Of a stretch of DNA of 64,000 nucleotides, positions 49,323-62,600 are shown in pieces. How positions within the stretch are numbered: position 1 is the first letter of the stretch; each line of letters starts with the position of its first letter. Made by a program: the position numbers and the translations under genes. This DNA comes from Aphelocoma coerulescens. Lineage: Eukaryota; Chordata; Aves; Passeriformes; Corvidae. The stretch spans positions 1 to 64,000 of the forward strand of contig NW_027183612.1 in the NCBI RefSeq assembly GCF_041296385.1, written 5' to 3'. Under the pieces are notes generated by a model, which was given only the letters and a program-made list of their open reading frames with translations, did no database searches and was not told where the DNA came from.

Positions 49323-50274
49323 GCCAGTTCTGGATGTTCTTTGCTGTGGAATCGGACAACAAACAGAGCGTAAATGATCTTGGTGGCTCTTCCAAGCCAA
49401 ACCACCCCGTGATTCCTTGCGTGGATCAGCACCTGTCCCAACTCCATTCCAGAAACCTCCTCCCACTAACCCAGAACTTTCCTTTTTCCGCTCAACATCA
49501 GGGATTTGCTGCCAAGTGCCCCGGGCAGGGGACGCCTCAGCATTCCCTGGGACGCCTCAGCCTTCCCTGGGATACCTCAGCCTTCCCTGGGACGCCTCAG
49601 CATTCCCTGGGACGCCTCAGCATTCCCTGGGGGTGCCTCAGCATTCCCTGGGCTGCTGTTCCACGCCGATCCCGTGTCCAGCGCCGTTCCGGGCTGCAGT
49701 GCCGGGCTCTCCCCACAAGGCGGCAGCACCGGGAGCGAGCAGCCCCGGCCGGTCCCGCTGTCTCGGGGCAGCTGCGCCTTTAACCCGCCCGGAGCCGGCG
49801 GGGCCGTGAACACAGCGGGCAAAAACCCCACCGATCCCCTTTATTTCACCCCCAGAGGCACAGGATCGCAGCATTCCCTGGGCTGGAAGGGACCCGCAGG
49901 GAGCATCGAGTCCACATCCTCGTCCTGCACCCCAAGAATCCCATCCTGTGCCCGAGAGCCTTGTCCAGACCCAAACTCTGCCCCCAGGATCCTGAAAACA
50001 CAGCGGGGCTGGGAGAAGGGTAACAAGGGAGGATTTTTTACATAGTTCTCCTCGTACGATCGTTATATAATCTTATTAGATAGTCCAGCAACCCATCCCT
50101 GGGCCGGGACCCCCACCCCTGTCCCGGGACACCCATCCCTGGGCCGGAATACCGATCCCCCGCGGCCCCCACCGTCCGCTCGGGACTGTCCCCGTTCCCC
50201 GCTCACCTCCGAGCCCGCAGCACCCGCCCCGGTGCCCCCGGCCCGGCAGCGCTGCTCCCCGGACTCCCCGCCAT
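49238..50274 (-). CDS. Candidate 5' exons of an unrecognised minus-strand gene, copy 4
   Basis: Exons at 50274-50207, 49991-49850 and 49343-49238. Two changes fall here: one gives Gly to Asp in exon 2 (near 49943), and one alters the bases just after the exon 2 donor (near 49842) while leaving the GT. Confidence 0.32.
49532..49652. repeat. 20-bp minisatellite, L copy 4
   Basis: Six units in the same variant order as copy 1. Confidence 0.9.
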
Positions 50275-50919
50275 TGCCACGTCGGGCGAAGAAGGGCGGA
50301 AATTACCGGTACCACACCAATGTGGCGATGCGACCTTCTCAAGATGGCGGCGGTGGAGGACCCCGCTCCGTCTATTCGGCTGCCTGAATGCTCCCGCCTA
50401 CCCCAGGCGCCGCTGACCCCACAGTCGGTGTCCGCATAGCGGGAAACGCCTCAGAAAATTGCGTGCAAGCGCTGGGCTGGCGTTGGTGTCGGCGTCGCGT
50501 TCAGGCAGCCGAATAGACGCAGCTAGAGGGGGCCTTCCCTGCCACCATCTTGAGAAGGTCAGAAAATAGCGTAAACGACCGCCATCTTTAGTGTGGCGAT
50601 GACCTAATTTCCGGTTTTGCCGCCATCTTGGGTGCTGGCAGAAGCCACTTCCGGTCGAGCCGCCATCTTTAGTGTGGTACGCACAAGGCCCCCCCCCCCC
50701 CCCCCCCCCCCCACAAGAGCTTCTGTCTATTCAGCTGCCTGAATCCAGCCCGGACTCCGACGCCGGCCCCGCGCTTTCCGCGCGATTTTCCGCGGTGGTC
50801 CCCGGTGCGAGGACACGGGTGGTGGGGTCACCGGCGCCGGAGGCGGGCGACGGTCCCGCGACCGGCGGCAGGCATCGGCAGGGACACCTCTCTTAGGGGC
50901 CTATTGCGTCCGCCATCTT
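50275..50919. promoter_or_regulatory. CpG-island promoter, L copy 4
   Basis: Same layout as copy 2 in its poly-C context (run followed by acaagag). All six YY1-type words are intact. Confidence 0.53.
50689..50712. repeat. Poly-C tract, L copy 4 (24 C)
   Basis: Haplotype B context as in copy 2, three bases shorter. Confidence 0.9.
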
Positions 50920-53900
50920 GAGTGTGGCGGAAGTGTCATCCACCCTCTGCAAGGTCCTGGCAGGTTCGAATAAAAACGCCACTTACGCCGTCCCGAAAGC
51001 GCCAAACTGCGCCTTCCTTTCCGAGCCGCCCCCTTGAGAGCGGCACGCGGGCGGCTCTATTCCGACCGTGCTCGCCCGGTGCTCCCCGCCCCGGCTCGCG
51101 CTGCGACCGCGCCTCTGCTGCCCGGCAAAACCGGCCCCGCCGGGCCTCCCCCCGCGCTGTCATTCGTCGCGGTCACCGCCCCGCACGGCGCCTGCTCCTT
51201 TGCAGCGCTCTGGCCCCGCTCATGCACGCCCGTGTCCCTTGGCGCTCCGAACCGTCCTTCGCCCCTCCCCTCCGCTGCCAGACGCGGCCCCGCTCGCTCC
51301 TTGCCACGCTCGGCAGCCACCGAGGCCGCCGCCCTCTCGGCTCCCCCGGCCCCGGGCGGCAGCAGCGCCGGGGCGCCGTGCCGGGGCCGGCAGTGCCGCG
51401 CTCTCGCCACCAGGCGGCAGCAGCGCCGCCCAGCTCAGCCCGGGGCCGGGCCGCGCTGCGGGGCACGGACAGAGCAGAGGCAAAAGCCGGCTCAGGGCGC
51501 TCTGCAGCTCCTGCAGCCCGAGCCTCTCGGCTCCTGGCGCCAGGCACTCGCTTCTTCCCTTCCTACAGAAAAACGCCGCCTCGTTATGCTCAGAACTTGC
51601 TCATCTCTAGTCCCAGCTTCTTATATTCCTATATGCAACAGAGTAGAGAGAGGGCTGGCTTATTTCAAAATGAATCTACATCTAAATTTGTCTATAGATG
51701 TAAAAACAAAGAACTTGACAGGTTTGGGGATTCCACACTGTCATACACACATCCCTCCCGGTGGATTTTCTGGCAGTTTTGGGCCCCTCTGGGGGAGGGC
51801 ACCCAGCAATGGCCCCCCTCATTCCCCACTCACCTGCTCCTCCACTGCATCGTGGCTCTCCCAGGGACATTGGGGTGCCCCAAGTGACATTCAGAGCCCC
51901 CGAGTCTCCACCCCCGCCCCCAGCCTTTTTTCCTCACCTCCAAAGAATGCACCAAATGAGACAAACTGCCCTGGACAGCAGAACGGCACTTTAATAAAGC
52001 CATTTCCATGCATACATCCCCCAAAAAGGGGCTTGGCTGGAAACACAGGGAAGGTGCAGCAGAGGGATGGGGAAAGAGAGGGATGGGCAGCAGGACAGGG
52101 GGCTCTCAAGAGAAGGGCACCATGAGGGAGAGGGACCGAGCAGCCGATGCAGACAGGGACAGGCAAAAGGACAGTGAGAGGGACAAAGAAATACAGTCAC
52201 ACTGCAGCACAAAGGAAAAAGGAGAGCAAGAAAGAAGGAAAGAGAAAGATGCGGGCGGCGAGGGAGACAGAGACAGAACAGGGAGAGGGATTGAGCAGAA
52301 TTTATTCAATAAAGGTCAGTATGGATTTCTTAAAAGAACACCAGGACATCCCTATCACGGAACTCTGCTGTCTGCTTCAACTTCACAGCTGTAAGGGAAC
52401 ATTTCTCCCCCCTCTCCTCTCTGCGGTGTTTATTAAATAAAGAGTGAGTATTTATTTCTTAAAAGAAAAACAAGAGAGAGGAGGCAGTGAAAGGCAATGG
52501 CATGGGGAGCACACAGGACAAGAAAGCAACACAAAAGACACACTGGACAGAGAGAAGAAAAGAGCTGCAAAGTTGGATGCAAGAGTGAAAGAAAATCAGG
52601 AACAAACGCCAGGACTTTCATTAGAGAGTGTGGCTGACGAAAGTGCCAGTAAAGCACCGGCTCGAACAGAACCTGCTGCTGGCACGGCTCGGCCTGGCAC
52701 TCACTAATTAACATCTGTCTCTCGGCAGGGCCATGAATCCCCTGCTGGAACAGGAGGGGAAAGCCGAGGGGATAATGCGCACCGGGGTTGGTGCCGCTCA
52801 GCCCTAATCCCAGCCCGTGGCGCCAGTGAACGCACCCCGATCTCCGAACCTTCTCTCAGGGAAATCTCATCTTTACCCCTTCTCTTCCCCTCCCGGTATC
52901 TCCGTGTGCCCGGAACAAACACGAGGAGAGGTTTCTCTGTTGCAGGTTCTTTGGAAATCCTACACTGACTTTGAGAATGAGCAAGAGTAGAAGACAACCA
53001 GGAAACTTTGCTGCCAACCAACATCAAACCCCTCGCACCGGAGAAGAACGAACAGCTCGTTTTTACGCGTCCAAATCCCTTCAATTTTCAGCATTGTCTG
53101 TTTCCCGGCCGGCACTGTGGGAACTGCTGCGCACGGCACCACGAGTAAAACGCTCTCGTGTTCAGAAGGCACAATTGCAGAGAACAGACAGCAAAGCCGT
53201 CTCAAGGCAATTTGGGCACTCAAAACCCCCCTTTTTGCACCCTGAGCTTTCTGTTAAGCCACACCTGAAATTCCAAGTTTCTCCGTACTCTGCCCCAGTG
53301 CTTCTCTCTTCCGTCAGCGCCGTAGGCAGGACTGATTCCATACTCACAAACCCCCCTTGCCACGATCGGCGCTCTCTGCCCACCAAGGACACGGCACCGG
53401 GCAGGGACATTTCTCCCACTCCCCAGCAGAGACCTCCTCCCGCCACATCCAGGGAACTGCAGCCACTCAGGGAACACCAACTTTCTCCTGGGCTGGGAAG
53501 AGGAACCTGCAGCAATTAAGGCTGCACAGTCTGCAGCAGCGAGAGCTCAGCACATGTCCAGAGAGCCAATTCCAGCACCTAAATTTAAAAAAGAAGAAAA
53601 AGTTGATGACTTTTTTTTAAAGTTACTGTAAGTTCTTAAAACCAAACCAGCCTTTGCTCTTGACTTTGGCTCACTGATGCACACACACACACAAGAGGCC
53701 AACGGTCACACAGGGCCTGCTTGCAGAATTCCTGATCCAAACCCTCGCCTTTCCTGCCCAGCACTGAGGGAAATCTGACAGAGGATTCATAAAGAGCCCT
53801 CGCTGAGAGCAGTCATCGCCCCAGGCCTTCAGGCTTGGCAAGATTCTGTAGTGAACGGACCCAAATTCAATTCCCAAATCTCAATCTCTGACAAGTCCTG

Positions 53901-54044
53901 TTGGAAAGACAGCGGACAGTCCATCAGAACACGGAATTAAAAGGCTGCACAAGGAATAACAGAAGCTTTCCCAGGAATAGCCCAAGTTCCTTTTCTCCCT
54001 CACCGGTCTGGGGCCGTGAGACCGAACCTTGGGCCCCAGGAGAC

Positions 54045-57000
54045 AGGAGAGTTGTTATCAACACTCGAACCTCCCAAGCGTTGTTATTGCTCAGAGAGCT
54101 GCGCCGGCACTGAGCTACTCCCATGCGCCTGCACGGCTTTGGGGAGGGGCAAGACCACGTCCCACTCCTGCCTGGAGAAATTTCAATGCCCTAAAAAGTC
54201 ATTTCCCTTCTCTCTCTCTGACCCAGGGCCAAAGCAGCTGTGTAGAACAACCCGGGGGATTTATGGGAGGGTGATTCTCTCAGGAAAGACCCCAGACCCT
54301 GAGGAAACAAACCCACCCCAAATTTCCAGCTGAAAACACGCTGCTTCCTGAACGGCAGCGCACAAAGCTCTCTATAGCCAGACAGGAGATGACAGTCCAG
54401 AAAAAGCCAAAAGATGTGCTCTGCCTGCATGCACTCTCTTGACTGGTAATTCCAAAGGAAATTCCCCACAGATCGTAAGCAGTCGCCTGCAATTTGTCCT
54501 CTGCATTCATGACTGCCTTGGCTTTCTGTAGAAGTGTGTCAAACATCCACGCAGGCGTCAGGGCCTGGGCTGGCTCGTTTATGGCTCTTCCTGACAGGCC
54601 CAGGCCAAACCCAAGCACCCCCCTCACTGCTCCAGCCCCACTTTCAGGGAAATATTGACACGGCTTAGAAATACTCTCCTTCCCTGCAACTCACTCCCTC
54701 CCTGCGCATCCCCGGAGAGGATTTACTCCGTACTTTGTTCCCGACAGCACCTCTCCAGCGCAAATCCCACTTCACACAGACACTGACTAAGCAGACCTAA
54801 GTGGTTCCAGCAGCAGCTGCAATCCCCAACTCCCTGTCTCCTGCACAGCTCATCCAAGCACTCCCAGCAATCTCACCTCGGCCCAGAGACTCTCTGTCCG
54901 CAGAGGGAAACACAACCCGATGGCACGCAGCTCTGGCACCACATTCCCTCTTCCCTTCTCCCTTTTTCCAGCACACCAGGCTGCTGGAAACGGCATTCCC
55001 TAGGCAGTTCATCCCAACACAGAGAAGAGGAGCCTGTGACTTATCCAAACTATGGGCAGGACAAGGGGGGCCCTAGCTGGCTTTGGCTGCTTTAATACCA
55101 AAGCTCTTGGGACGACTTCAGTGGTTTTTCCTGTCTTGAAAGAGTGCAGAAAAGCAAAGTTAATCCCACTGTGGACTCCAAGACTCCTGCATTTCCTATT
55201 TCTCCTATGATTGCTCACCATGAAATTTTATCCATGGAAAAAAAGCATGAAGAATAACACCATATCAAATAAAAAGTGCCCTTTTCCAGCATTTTTATAC
55301 CAGGCATTAAAAAGATGCCCATTTCTCTTCCAGCATTGCTTCCCTCATTTTAGCAGAACCGTTTTCATCCCAGACCCCACTCATCAGCTGTTCAATCCTC
55401 TGGCACTGGATTTGGACAAAAGAAGGGACGCACCTGGATCGCAGGAAATCACAGAGAGAAACCCCTCCAAAACCTGACAGAGAAAATCAACAGGAGATGC
55501 AGGAAGACACATCCCTCATTTGCACATCCGGAGTGCTTTTCTAAAGACTTCTCTGCATCTGGATGCTCTTTGCACTTGGCAGCAAACTGCTTCCACTGCT
55601 TCCCACTCCAGCAAGGGGAACATCCCTGGAATTTCATGTCCAGTGTCTCTGCCTAAAGCAGCCCCACGGCAACACGAAGCTTCCCTCGGGCATTTCGTTT
55701 CTTTATCCCAAATATTCTCCCCACTCAGCCACAATCTAGAAAGAACAAAAGGGAAAAGAAGGAAGACCAATTAATTCTGACATAAGGAGTCTTGACTATC
55801 CCGACACACTGCCAGGTGAAAAAACATCCCTGCCACTCTAAGAAATCCCCCTGATACTGTCTCCATTCTGTATCAATTATTTAAATGTTGCATTAAGGAG
55901 CGTAAGGACACAATGCTTGGAATTCTCAAAAACGGCTCCGCCTGGCTACTCCAAGCACTTTCCCACCCGGGGAGCTGAGCTGTCCCACATTTAAACGCCA
56001 CGTTTGATCCAAATCCCATAGAAATCTGATATTGTTTGGCTCCTGAGCTTTCCCAAAAGCTGTCCAGTCAAGCCTGGAAATCCTCACTGAAGCTTTGCCA
56101 TGTCACATCGGGATTTACCCTTGGGAAAACCCCACTCTGAGCACTTGGGTTTCAAGAGGTTGCACCCAATGTTACAGACACAGAATTCCTGTGGGGTTTG
56201 GCATTTCCTGCACCTCCAAACACGTGAAAAGAATGAAGTGCAGAGTCCCGAGGCTCCATTATTGCCATTCTCCTCACATCCCTTTCCTCAGCTGCACATG
56301 GCTTTGTGCCTCCTCTGAAGGGCTGGAAAGGAATTTGGGAACCCCCCTCAGCTTTTTCTCTGAGCCGGCCCAAAAGGCAAACAGGAAAAAAAAACCCCAA
56401 AAGCGCACAAAATCCCAGCCCCTCCCAAGATGCAGCTCCTCACACCAAACCTTGGGAGAATCCCTGGTGCTTCCAACACCGCTGCAATCCCACCTGGAGC
56501 TGAGCTTACAGGGTGCTCTGCCTAATCCACATCCAAGCCTGGATAGCCCAAAGCCTGCAAGAAAAGAGGAGGCAAAGTGAAGGGGAGAGGGGGGGAAAAA
56601 CGGAGTTTTAGGTTTTTCCCCTGTTTGCAACAGGATTGAAGGGCAGGATGGAGAGGTTTCGTGGAAAAGAAGTACCAAAGGCTGCTTCATTCCCAGCAAT
56701 TAGCGCTGCTCAATCCAAGAGGCCCAATCCACCAGGTTTAAACAGGAGCGGCCGACAGGATAGGTTATGACACAGATCTGTGAAGCTGGAGCCTTCTTCC
56801 TTCTCCCGGGCTCTCCCAGAAATTCTCCATGTCCGGACGCGCTCCCGCTCTCCCTGCTGGGGAGGACGGACTTGGATAGCCCGGGTGACTGCTGAGCCTA
56901 AAACAATAAGTGATCCAAGTGTTTTTCCCCAGGAAATGACATATTCTCTGGACCTGGGATAACCCATATCCCATGGCCTTCTCCAGGAAGAGTCCCAGCT

Positions 57001-58224
57001 GGATATGGTCTCCCAGAAAGGATTCCATAGGGGCTCACCTTTTGCTTGGAGCTCGGCTGAATTCCTCAGCAATGCCAGGGAATGTGGCCATTGGAGGCTT
57101 TGAGCAGATTAGGCTCATTTGCCTTTTTAGGTTTTGTTACCATCTCTCAGACTTCCCACTGGATTGTGGCCTCCAAGGAACATGTAAATCCCATTGGATT
57201 CCTGCTCTTTGGATATTTTTGTACCATTCCTGTACAAAACGAGGCCCCCTGTTCGGATGCTTTTCCCCACCGTTCCCCAGCAGTTTTATCTGCCAGTGCA
57301 TTCCCTGTGTTGGTTGGGCTCTTCCCAGATCTCTGAGCTCCTTCACAAGGCAGGAGATCCATTTGGCCCAGGAACCGAACCCTCCCGAGGAATTGTCTGA
57401 TGCCATCTCCACATTTCACAGCTGATCCTTGTGCTCAAAGGATCCCTCTTTCTTCCCTTCAGCCAATTCCAAGCCTCGCTGCCCCCAGCCGGGAACAGTC
57501 CCCAGGCCGATCCCTGCAGTCTTCCCTGCCAGGATCCTGCTCAGGAATCCATGGGAATGTAAGAATTAATTCTTCCCACCCCTGCCCAGTTCTAATTCCA
57601 AAGGATTTGGTGTCTGCCTTACCCGGCTGGAGCCTGCTTCCAACTCTGCTCTTGCTGCTTCTGCTGCTTTCCATTTCCCAGGAATTCCACCAACGGAGCG
57701 ACAGCGTTTTCCACCTCCTCCTCCAGCATTCCCTCTGTTGCGTTCGGGTGCTGGAAGGATATCAAAACCAGGGCCTCACTATCAGGAATTATATCCCCGG
57801 ATTTGTTCCTTTCCAAATGTCACCTCTTCCCAATAAAGCACTGGCCATCCAAGGAATTCTAGAGAGCGATGTGCTGACCACTGCTTACTCCTCTGGAATG
57901 TCAGAGCTTGGAAAAAAAGGGCAGTTGAGGCTTTTCCTGGTGCTGCCCATGAAGTGTATTTTACCTAAGTGCCCCTGCCCATGCCTTTGCCTGTATCCAC
58001 CAAAAATCCACCCGTTCATTCCCCAGCTGCTGCCTCCCTCTTTTCCTGGATCCAACAGAATTTTAACAGGTGAATATTCCCCTCTGGAAGAGCACCTTTC
58101 ATTCCAAACCTAAGAACAAACAAATGAATCACTTTCCTTCGACCTTCCTTATTAGGATTCCACTGAGAGCAGTGGATGGAAAATGATCCTCTCCTGGTCC
58201 CTGCTGGATTCCCGGAGCAGGGAT
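54045..58224. repeat. C body module, copy 7 (follows L4)
   Basis: Matches copy 1 at every diagnostic position I checked: cggcactgag, catccacgcagg, aaatgttgcatt, gcactttcccac, gctcaatcc and tatccacc. Copies 1 and 7 are the two most similar C modules although they are about 49 kb apart. Confidence 0.93.
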
Positions 58225-58913
58225 TCTTTCCCTCTTCCCCCCCCCCCCCCGCCCCCCCGCGGTGACCACCCTGCCCTGCCCCCTTTTCAGGCTTTGTTCC
58301 ACAGCTCTTGTCTCCAACTCTTGCATCCTTTCCCTCACTCCAGGAGCTCCCAGCAGTTCCACACCCTCTTTTCTCCCATCCTGATCCTTTCTCCAAGAAC
58401 AGAGCTCTGCATTTCAATTCCCTTCGCTTTTCTCCGACAATTCCCACCAATCCAGACCTAAAGCTGACACAAGGAACACTCAGTGCCCACAAATGCAAAT
58501 CCAGACCTGGCCATGCCTAAACCAGCAAGTCTGAACACACAATCCTGGACCATCTGCATTAATTCAAACCTAACAATTAGGACACACTGAAGACTTCAAC
58601 ATTCCCAAGAAACACCCTGTTGCCTTCAACTCCCTGGGGTTTTTGCTTTGAACTCATACGGATTAGGGGATCAAGGGATTTCCCTGAAAAAAACCTGTGT
58701 GGTGCATGCTGGAATCCCCGATCCCGTGAATCCAGGGAGTGTTAAAAGCTTAAGTCCAACCTGGCCCACCATAAATTTTTGCCAACTATCCCCCAAATGA
58801 TCAGGTTAACAGAACCCTCCTCTGGTGCTGCGTTTTTAGTATTGGAAAGCCAGGAATTACTTTATTCCCAGAGCGAGGCTCTGGATATGGGCTTGGGGAG
58901 AACAAGACCTTAC

Positions 58914-59397
58914 CAACTTACAGAGCCAGGGGATGACGTTTGGGAACAATCCTGGGCTGCCTGGCAGCAATTCATTGTACCTCTTGTCACCCACGAACAC
59001 CTTCACCCACTCCTCCAGGAGCCCGGGCCAGCGGCTCTGCTTCTCTTGGAGCAGGAGGCATTGCCCTGCCCACTGCAGGGACCTGCAAACCATTCCGGAG
59101 TCAGCTCCGAGCCAGGGACGGGGCAACACCCCGTCCCACGGCTCCAGCGGCTCGGGCCCTCGGTAATTCCGGATCTGAGCCTCGTAATCCCTGCAGGGAA
59201 GAGGCCGGCTCAGGCCGGGATCGGGGAGGGTGGGAAGCGCCCGGGGTGGGCGGAGGCTCTGCCACCCCCACGGCCGCGGCATCCGCACAGCTCCGGGGGA
59301 CGGGGCCCGCCCCGATGCCGCTCCCCGTCCCGTTATGCCGTTCCCCCGCTCCCCATCCCGTTCTCCCGCTCCTCGCTCACCGCCCGGGCCCGTCCAT
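58914..59397 (-). CDS. BUB1/BUBR1-like N-terminal exons 1-3, copy 4
   Basis: Exons at 59397-59381, 59190 to about 59130, and 59082-58914, identical to copy 1 as far as I can read. It sits in C7-a7, so leftward transcription would cross C7 and L4. Confidence 0.58.
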
Positions 59398-59601
59398 GCC
59401 CGCCTGTCCCCCGCCGACCGCGCCTGCCCACTCAAACTGGCCACGGCAGCCGCGCCACGCCTCCCCATTGGCCAGCCCTCGGCCCGCCCCGCCTTCCTAT
59501 TGGCCGCTGGCCCCGTCAATCACGCGGGAAACCCCGCCGCCCGCAGGCACCGCTCCCACGGCGGCCGCTACACGGCGGCCCGGGCGCATTCCCAGGGGAA
59601 A
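59398..59601 (-). promoter_or_regulatory. BUB1-like promoter, copy 4
   Basis: CCAAT boxes at 59467-59471 and 59499-59503; otherwise as copy 1. Confidence 0.53.
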
Positions 59602-62600
59602 AGGAGAGTTGTTATCAACACTCGAACCTCCCAAGCGTTGTTATTGCTCAGAGAGCTGCGCCGGTACTGAGCTACTCCCATGCGCCTGCACGGCTTTGGG
59701 GAGGGGCAAGACCACGTCCCACTCCTGCCTGGAGAAATTTCAATGCCCTAAAAAGTCATTTCCCTTCTCTCTCTCTGACCCAGGGCCAAAGCAGCTGTGT
59801 AGAACAACCCGGGGGATTTATGGGAGGGTGATTCTCTCAGGAAAGACCCCAGACCCTGAGGAAACAAACCCACCCCAAATTTCCAGCTGAAAACACGCTG
59901 CTTCCTGAACGGCAGCGCACAAAGCTCTCTATAGCCAGACAGGAGATGACAGTCCAGAAAAAGCCAAAAGATGTGCTCTGCCTGCATGCACTCTCTTGAC
60001 TGGTAATTCCAAAGGAAATTCCCCACAGATCGTAAGCAGTCGCCTGCAATTTGTCCTCTGCATTCATGACTGCCTTGGCTTTCTGTAGAAGTGTGTCAAA
60101 CATCCACGCAGGCGTCAGGGCCTGGGCTGGCTCGTTTATGGCTCTTCCTGACAGGCCCAGGCCAAACCCAAGCACCCCCCTCACTGCTCCAGCCCCACTT
60201 TCAGGGAAATATTGACACGGCTTAGAAATACTCTCCTTCCCTGCAACTCACTCCCTCCCTGCGCATCCCCGGAGAGGATTTACTCCGTACTTTGTTCCCG
60301 ACAGCACCTCTCCAGCGCAAATCCCACTTCACACAGACACTGACTAAGCAGACCTAAGTGGTTCCAGCAGCAGCTGCAATCCCCAACTCCCTGTCTCCTG
60401 CACAGCTCATCCAAGCACTCCCAGCAATCTCACCTCGGCCCAGAGACTCTCTGTCCGCAGAGGGAAACACAACCCGATGGCACGCAGCTCTGGCACCACA
60501 TTCCCTCTTCCCTTCTCCCTTTTTCCAGCACACCAGGCTGCTGGAAACGGCATTCCCTAGGCAGTTCATCCCAACACAGAGAAGAGGAGCCTGTGACTTA
60601 TCCAAACTATGGGCAGGACAAGGGGGGCCCTAGCTGGCTTTGGCTGCTTTAATACCAAAGCTCTTGGGACGACTTCAGTGGTTTTTCCTGTCTTGAAAGA
60701 GTGCAGAAAAGCAAAGTTAATCCCACTGTGGACTCCAAGACTCCTGCATTTCCTATTTCTCCTATGATTGCTCACCATGAAATTTTATCCATGGAAAAAA
60801 AGCATGAAGAATAACACCATATCAAATAAAAAGTGCCCTTTTCCAGCATTTTTATACCAGGCATTAAAAAGATGCCCATTTCTCTTCCAGCATTGCTTCC
60901 CTCATTTTAGCAGAACCGTTTTCATCCCAGACCCCACTCATCAGCTGTTCAATCCTCTGGCACTGGATTTGGACAAAAGAAGGGACGCACCTGGATCGCA
61001 GGAAATCACAGAGAGAAACCCCTCCAAAACCTGACAGAGAAAATCAACAGGAGATGCAGGAAGACACATCCCTCATTTGCACATCCGGAGTGCTTTTCTA
61101 AAGACTTCTCTGCATCTGGATGCTCTTTGCACTTGGCAGCAAACTGCTTCCACTGCTTCCCACTCCAGCAAGGGGAACATCCCTGGAATTTCATGTCCAG
61201 TGTCTCTGCCTAAAGCAGCCCCACGGCAACACGAAGCTTCCCTCGGGCATTTCGTTTCTTTATCCCAAATATTCTCCCCACTCAGCCACAATCTAGAAAG
61301 AACAAAAGGGAAAAGAAGGAAGACCAATTAATTCTGACATAAGGAGTCTTGACTATCCCGACACACTGCCAGGTGAAAAAACATCCCTGCCACTCTAAGA
61401 AATCCCCCTGATACTGTCTCCATTCTGTATCAATTATTTAAACGCTGTATTAAGGAGCGTAAGGACACAATGCTTGGAATTCTCAAAAACGGCTCCGCCT
61501 GGCTACTCCAAGCACTTTCCCACCCGGGGAGCTGAGCTGTCCCACATTTAAACGCCACGTTTGATCCAAATCCCATAGAAATCTGATATTGTTTGGCTCC
61601 TGAGCTTTCCCAAAAGCTGTCCAGTCAAGCCTGGAAATCCTCACTGAAGCTTTGCCATGTCACATCGGGATTTACCCTTGGGAAAACCCCACTCTGAGCA
61701 CTTGGGTTTCAAGAGGTTGCACCCAATGTTACAGACACAGAATTCCTGTGGGGTTTGGCATTTCCTGCACCTCCAAACACGTGAAAAGAATGAAGTGCAG
61801 AGTCCCGAGGCTCCATTATTGCCATTCTCCTCACATCCCTTTCCTCAGCTGCACATGGCTTTGTGCCTCCTCTGAAGGGCTGGAAAGGAATTTGGGAACC
61901 CCCCTCAGCTTTTTCTCTGAGCCGGCCCAAAAGGCAAACAGGAAAAAAAAACCCCAAAAGTGCACAAAATCCCAGCCCCTCCCAAGATGCAGCTCCTCAC
62001 ACCAAACCTTGGGAGAATCCCTGGTGCTTCCAACACCGCTGCAATCCCACCTGGAGCTGAGCTTACAGGGTGCTCTGCCTAATCCACATCCAAGCCTGGA
62101 TAGCCCAAAGCCTGCAAGAAAAGAGGAGGCAAAGTGAAGGGGAGAGGGGGGGAAAAACGGAGTTTTAGGTTTTTCCCCTGTTTGCAACAGGATTGAAGGG
62201 CAGGATGGAGAGGTTTCGTGGAAAAGAAGTACCAAAGGCTGCTTCATTCCCAGCAATTAGCGCTGCTCAGGTTGAATCCAAGAGGCCCAATCCACCAGGT
62301 TTAAACAGGAGCGGCCGACAGGATGGGTTATGACACAGATCTGTGAAGCTGGAGCCTTCTTCCTTCTCCCGGGCTCTCCCAGAAATTCTCCATGTCCGGA
62401 CGCGCTCCCGCTCTCCCTGCTGGGGAGGACGGACTTGGATAGCCCGGGTGACTGCTGAGCCTAAAACAATAAGTGATCCAAGTGTTTTTCCCCAGGAAAT
62501 GACATATTCTCTGGACCTGGGATAACCCATATCCCATGGCCTTCTCCAGGAAGAGTCCCAGCTGGATATGGTCTCCCAGAAAGGATTCCATAGGGGCTCA

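Larger units (their letters stand above)
49323..54044. repeat. L module, copy 4 (haplotype B)
   Basis: Offset from copy 1 is 49322 before the poly-C tract and 49319 after it. It carries the B alleles shared with copy 2. Private changes are an A in the ctttatttcac word near 49842 and a T in cccatcctgtg near 49943. The second would change Gly to Asp in the candidate minus-strand exon 2. It lies between b6 and C7. Confidence 0.95.
58225..59601. repeat. Tail a, copy 4
   Basis: Aligns with copy 1 at offset 49319 without length change. It is followed directly by C8. Confidence 0.92.
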
